Source of the DNA: Candidatus Peregrinibacteria bacterium
GTDB taxonomy: Bacteria > Patescibacteriota > Gracilibacteria > UBA1369 > UM-FILTER-53-11
Assembly: GCA_023245725.1 (NCBI GenBank)
Contig: JAHFJU010000052.1
Coordinates: 1 to 9,428, forward strand
Length of the DNA: 9,428 nt
Direction: 5' to 3'
The translations under genes were made by a program, and so were the position numbers. Every line of letters starts with the position of its first letter. Positions within the stretch are counted from its first letter, which is position 1. Of the stretch, positions 6,573 through 9,428 are shown in pieces. Below the pieces are notes generated by a model. It saw only the letters and a program-made list of their open reading frames with translations, was not told where the DNA came from and ran no database searches.

Positions 6573-7523
6573 ATGAATATTCTTTTCATTCTCGACCCAT
6601 TTGAAAAACTTATACCAAGCGAAGACACCACATTGATTGTAATGTCAGAGGCTAGCAAAAGAGGACATATAGTATGGGCTTGCCATAGCGACGAATTACT
6701 AATTGAAGACGGGGTGGCGGTTGCATATGCAAGAAAAACCACTGTAAAAGCCAATGATAAAGTTACATGGAGCGAGGGCGAAACAGAGAAGGTCGCGCTC
6801 GATAAAATGCAGGTGATTTTCATGCGCACAAATCCCCCATTTAATAGTTCATACTTAACAGCAACATATATTCTCTCACGAGTAGATGAAACAAAAACAC
6901 TAATAGTTAACAGACCAGAGGCGCTACGAAATTATAATGAAAAACTTTTGGTTTTTGAGTTTCCGCAATTTTGCGCGCCAACGCTAATCACAGTAAGAAA
7001 AAGCGATATTCGCGAATTTGTAGAGAAACACGATACTGCTGTAATAAAGCCACTGTATGATTTTGGTGGACATGGAATTTGCGTGCTAAATAAAAACGAC
7101 AAAAACATTACTTCGATTGCCGAGATGGTGACAAAAAATTTTACAGAGAGTGTTGTTTTACAAAAATATATTCCTGAGGCCGAAAAAGGTGATATTAGAG
7201 CGGTAGCACTAAACGGCAAAATTATCGGGTATGAAAGCCGCATTAGAAGTTCGAGTGAATACAGAAATAACATTTCGAGCGGAGGACACCTTGAAAGAGC
7301 TAATTTAACGAAGTCTCAGAAAATTATGGCAGAACAAGTTGCTGCGCGACTCCCCTCTCTTGGAATTTTCTTTGCAGGCATCGACATTATTGGCGACTAC
7401 ATAACAGAAATTAACATTACAAGCCCCACAGGAATTGCTACAATTAATAAACTTGAGAATATACATTTGGAACCACTTGTAGTCGATTTCTTCGAATCAT
7501 ATGAAAAATTCCTTACTCGCTAA
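6573..7523 (+). CDS. gshB: glutathione synthetase
   Basis: Adds glycine to gamma-glutamylcysteine with ATP to give glutathione; cytoplasmic ATP-grasp enzyme. Starting at 6573 gives 316 residues, the same length as E. coli GshB, and the right N-terminus (MNILFILDPFEKLIPSEDTT, matching the MDP-x-x-x-I-x-x-x-KD-[ST] pattern). An in-frame ATG at 6507 would add 22 residues lying inside gshA and is rejected. Visible family motifs: IFMRTNPPF at 82-90, ATYIL at 97-101, LIVNRPEALRNYNEKL at 110-125 with ATP-binding Lys124, VIKPLYDFGGHG at 157-168 with Lys159 and the glycine-rich loop, GDIRAVALNG at 206-215, and GIDIIGDYITEINITSPTGI at 269-288 with metal-binding Glu279 and Asn281. All key residues are kept, so it should be active. 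It sits 5 bp after gshA, and its last 23 bases overlap the first permease gene. Confidence 0.96.
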   Translation: MNILFILDPFEKLIPSEDTTLIVMSEASKRGHIVWACHSDELLIEDGVAVAYARKTTVKANDKVTWSEGETEKVALDKMQVIFMRTNPPFNSSYLTATYILSRVDETKTLIVNRPEALRNYNEKLLVFEFPQFCAPTLITVRKSDIREFVEKHDTAVIKPLYDFGGHGICVLNKNDKNITSIAEMVTKNFTESVVLQKYIPEAEKGDIRAVALNGKIIGYESRIRSSSEYRNNISSGGHLERANLTKSQKIMAEQVAARLPSLGIFFAGIDIIGDYITEINITSPTGIATINKLENIHLEPLVVDFFESYEKFLTR

Positions 7524-8316
7524 CAGCAAGAAATATTTGAGAATATTTCGACTCGGCTGGCTCGATGCCGTCGAATATCGAACAGATTTTTTCATGAGCG
7601 TATTCGGTTGGGGAATTCGCATGGCGATTGCAACTTTTTTATGGAAAGCTGTAAGTAATGGTCAAAACGGCTCAATTGGGAGTTATAGCTATCAATCAAT
7701 TATGTCGTATTTTTTGCTTGTACAAATCCTTTCGAGTTTTGTTTTTTCACAAATCGGATTCACTATTGTTGAAGATGTAAACAAAGGCGAATTCAACCAG
7801 TACTTACTAAAACCTATTGCGTATCTACCGTTTCGATTTCTATTTGATTTATCTCGCAATACTTTTCGTACACTTATAGGCACAGTAATTTTTGGCACAA
7901 TTATAGCGGTTTTTTATGGAGGGATTCCGATATTCGCTTCAAAAATCCCTTTCGTGTTTGCGTCTGTAATTGGCGGTTACATGATTAATTTCTGCATTCT
8001 ATCCATGCTCGGAATGAGTTCATTTTGGCTTGAAAATACACGGCGAATAATTTTTATTTACTTTGGAATGCTTACAATATTTTCAGGAATGATTGTGCCT
8101 TTAAACCTTTTTCCTCCTCTATTTTTAAATATAATAAGCAGGCTACCTTTCGGTTATATTTTTTTCTATCCTATTCAGGTTCTACAAGCGACAAGCATTA
8201 CTCCAGAAATAATTAGCGGCTTAATGATTCAATGGGCATACGCTATAGGCTTATATTCACTAGCGTATTTAATGTTCCGTCGAGGAGTCCGCCGCTTTGA
8301 AGGCGTTGGCATTTGA
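7501..8316 (+). CDS. ABC-2 type transporter permease, COG4587/DUF990-like subunit 1
   Basis: A 271-residue integral membrane subunit of an ABC-type transporter, probably an exporter. Six hydrophobic segments lie at about 28-48, 66-88, 122-140, 148-174, 182-205 and 236-258. Between the second and third is the cytoplasmic motif IVEDVNKGEFNQYLLKPIAYLP (written here as its two halves: VEDVNKGEF and NQYLLKP), typical of the DUF990 half of ABC-2 permeases, where it couples to the ATPase. The ending RRGVRRFEGVGI also fits the family. The start codon lies 23 bases inside gshB, implying translational coupling; the next in-frame ATG (7594) would remove the N-terminal amphipathic helix. With the next two genes it makes a classic permease-permease-ATPase set. 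The substrate is unknown; its place behind gshA-gshB suggests a thiol link by inference only. Confidence 0.88.
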   Translation: MKNSLLANSKKYLRIFRLGWLDAVEYRTDFFMSVFGWGIRMAIATFLWKAVSNGQNGSIGSYSYQSIMSYFLLVQILSSFVFSQIGFTIVEDVNKGEFNQYLLKPIAYLPFRFLFDLSRNTFRTLIGTVIFGTIIAVFYGGIPIFASKIPFVFASVIGGYMINFCILSMLGMSSFWLENTRRIIFIYFGMLTIFSGMIVPLNLFPPLFLNIISRLPFGYIFFYPIQVLQATSITPEIISGLMIQWAYAIGLYSLAYLMFRRGVRRFEGVGI

Positions 8317-8327
8317 AGTAATGATAT

Positions 8328-9104
8328 ATGATTAAAATTTTCCTCAAACTCTGCGAATTAAATTTCAAAAAAATGCTCATATATCGAGCTAATTTTCTCA
8401 TTTCACTTGTTTTGATGAGCATGTGGGTTGGCGCATACGCAATTCTGGTTGAAGTCATTTTTACTTATACAAAAACTCTCGCTGGCTGGAGCAAAGGCGA
8501 GGTAATAGTAATTCTTGCGTTTTATTATTTGATTCAAAATATAAGTGATATTTTTTTCAAAGATAATATTGAAAGCTTCGGACAAGCCGTTCGCCGCGGA
8601 GAGCTCGATTTTCGCATAACAAAGCCAGTATCACTAAGAATGCTTTCATTCTTTTGGGAAATTCGTTTCGATCAGTTAGCTGGAGTTATAGTGACTGGAA
8701 TCCTATTTTGGTACGGAATTTCACACCTATCATATACTCCTAAAATGATTCACATAGCTGCCGGACTTGCTGTAACTGTAGCCTCACTGATTTTCTACTA
8801 CAGTCTTTTAGTTATAATCGCCTCACTCACTTTTTGGGTAGAGAAAACAGATACGTTTAATGTATTGATTTTTAATATGTCGCAATTATCACGTTATCCT
8901 CGCGCAATGTACACCGACATCTTCGGAAAATTTCTTACGTTTGTAATTCCAATGGGACTCATGGCATCGGTACCGGCAGAAATCGCACTAAAAACTGTCG
9001 ATTATTCATGGCTCGCCATTTTAGTCGGACTATCGGCACTCTTTTATATTATTTCACGCGTCGTCTGGTACTATGGAATCCAGAGATACACGTCTGCAAA
9101 TTAA
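8328..9104 (+). CDS. ABC-2 type transporter permease, COG3694/DUF990-like subunit 2
   Basis: A 258-residue membrane protein and likely heterodimer partner of the preceding permease. Hydrophobic segments at about 22-46, 58-78, 113-130, 140-167, 201-217 and 228-248 give six membrane spans. After the second span comes AVRRGELDFRITKPVSLR at 87-104, the same coupling motif as in subunit 1 (G-E-[LF]-[DN]-x-x-[IL]-x-KP). The segment SRYPRAMYTDIFGKFLTFVIP at 188-208 (RYP at 189-191, FVIP at 205-208) is a hallmark of this second-subunit family. It follows subunit 1 by 11 bp; the ATG at 8321 is in another frame and stops at once, so 8328 is the start. The ATPase begins 2 bp after its stop. No signal peptide is expected. 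Substrate unknown. Confidence 0.9.
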   Translation: MIKIFLKLCELNFKKMLIYRANFLISLVLMSMWVGAYAILVEVIFTYTKTLAGWSKGEVIVILAFYYLIQNISDIFFKDNIESFGQAVRRGELDFRITKPVSLRMLSFFWEIRFDQLAGVIVTGILFWYGISHLSYTPKMIHIAAGLAVTVASLIFYYSLLVIIASLTFWVEKTDTFNVLIFNMSQLSRYPRAMYTDIFGKFLTFVIPMGLMASVPAEIALKTVDYSWLAILVGLSALFYIISRVVWYYGIQRYTSAN

Positions 9105-9106
9105 TT

Positions 9107-9428
9107 ATGAATATAGCAATCAAAGCCCAGAACCTCTCTCGTGATTTCGTTGTTTACAAGCGAGAATCGGGGATTATAGGCTCAATCAAGGCACTCTTTA
9201 ATAGAGAATCTTCAATAAGAAAAGCTGTATCGGCAGTTTCGTTTGAAATACAAAAAGGCGAATTTGTAGGATTTGTTGGCCCAAATGGCGCAGGAAAAAC
9301 AACCACACTAAAAATGCTTTCAGGGATTTTGTACCCAACCAACGGGAGTGCAACAGTATTAGGATTCACTCCATGGAAGCGCGACAGAGAATTCCAACGA
9401 CGTTTTGCATTAGTAATGGGGCAAAAAA
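9107..9428 (+). CDS. ABC transporter ATP-binding protein, COG4586-like (3' end outside window)
   Basis: The nucleotide-binding subunit of the exporter formed with the two preceding permeases; it would hydrolyse ATP on the cytoplasmic face. The 107 visible residues start MNIAIKAQNLSRDFVVYKRESG, with an insert IIGSIKALFNRESS between the first strands that is characteristic of COG4586 ATPases. The Walker A motif GPNGAGKTT is at 59-67. The visible end, ALVMGQK at 101-107, is the start of the Q-loop, where family members read FGQK followed by a tryptophan-rich stretch. The signature LSGGQ, Walker B and the H-loop lie beyond the edge. The start is 2 bp after the previous stop, with no Shine-Dalgarno, so translation is probably coupled. 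Confidence 0.95.
   Translation, partial: MNIAIKAQNLSRDFVVYKRESGIIGSIKALFNRESSIRKAVSAVSFEIQKGEFVGFVGPNGAGKTTTLKMLSGILYPTNGSATVLGFTPWKRDREFQRRFALVMGQK

Noticed and set aside
1..9428. Alternative genetic code with TGA read as glycine, as in some CPR groups
   Set aside because: The first permease ends at TGA (8314-8316) right where the family ends, and the other genes have no internal TGA.

Overview
The window reads as a piece of a small-genome, AT-rich bacterium, most likely a member of the Candidate Phyla Radiation / Patescibacteria. This is an inference from several signs: short intergenic gaps, all protein genes on one strand, no Shine-Dalgarno motif at any start, a ribosomal protein L31 with a lysine-rich C-terminal extension, and a single-pass surface protein with thrombospondin type 3 repeats. 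No lineage marker such as 16S rRNA is present, so the phylum is not proven. The standard bacterial code fits: TAA, TAG and TGA all end genes, and no long frame carries an internal TGA.

Layout, all on the + strand. (1) The 3' two thirds of gyrA, cut by the left edge (2-1822). (2) A probable two-gene unit: a secreted, membrane-anchored protein with CARDB-like, calcium-binding TSP3 and PKD-like regions (1897-3153), followed after 9 bp by rpmE for L31 (3163-3480). A strong intrinsic terminator closes it (3501-3526). (3) aroC, chorismate synthase (3569-4651). (4) An unrecognised 198-residue protein with a histidine-rich tail (4685-5281). (5) A tightly packed five-gene cluster running off the right edge: gshA of the Acidithiobacillus ('T. 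ferrooxidans') type (5392-6567), gshB (6573-7523), two ABC-2 type permease subunits (7501-8316 and 8328-9104), and the start of their ATPase (9107 to the end). Gaps inside this cluster are 5 bp, a 23-bp overlap, 11 bp and 2 bp, so it is probably one operon.

The main point of interest is region 5. A complete two-step glutathione pathway is fused at operon level to an ABC exporter of the COG4586/COG4587/COG3694 type, in what looks like a reduced genome. The gshB stop lies inside the first permease gene, which suggests translational coupling. A plausible reading is a thiol-based detoxification or thiol-export module, but the transporter substrate cannot be told from sequence. A second point is translation: all nine visible start codons are ATG preceded by T, none has a Shine-Dalgarno sequence, and some have a -10-like box so close that the mRNA would be leaderless or nearly so.
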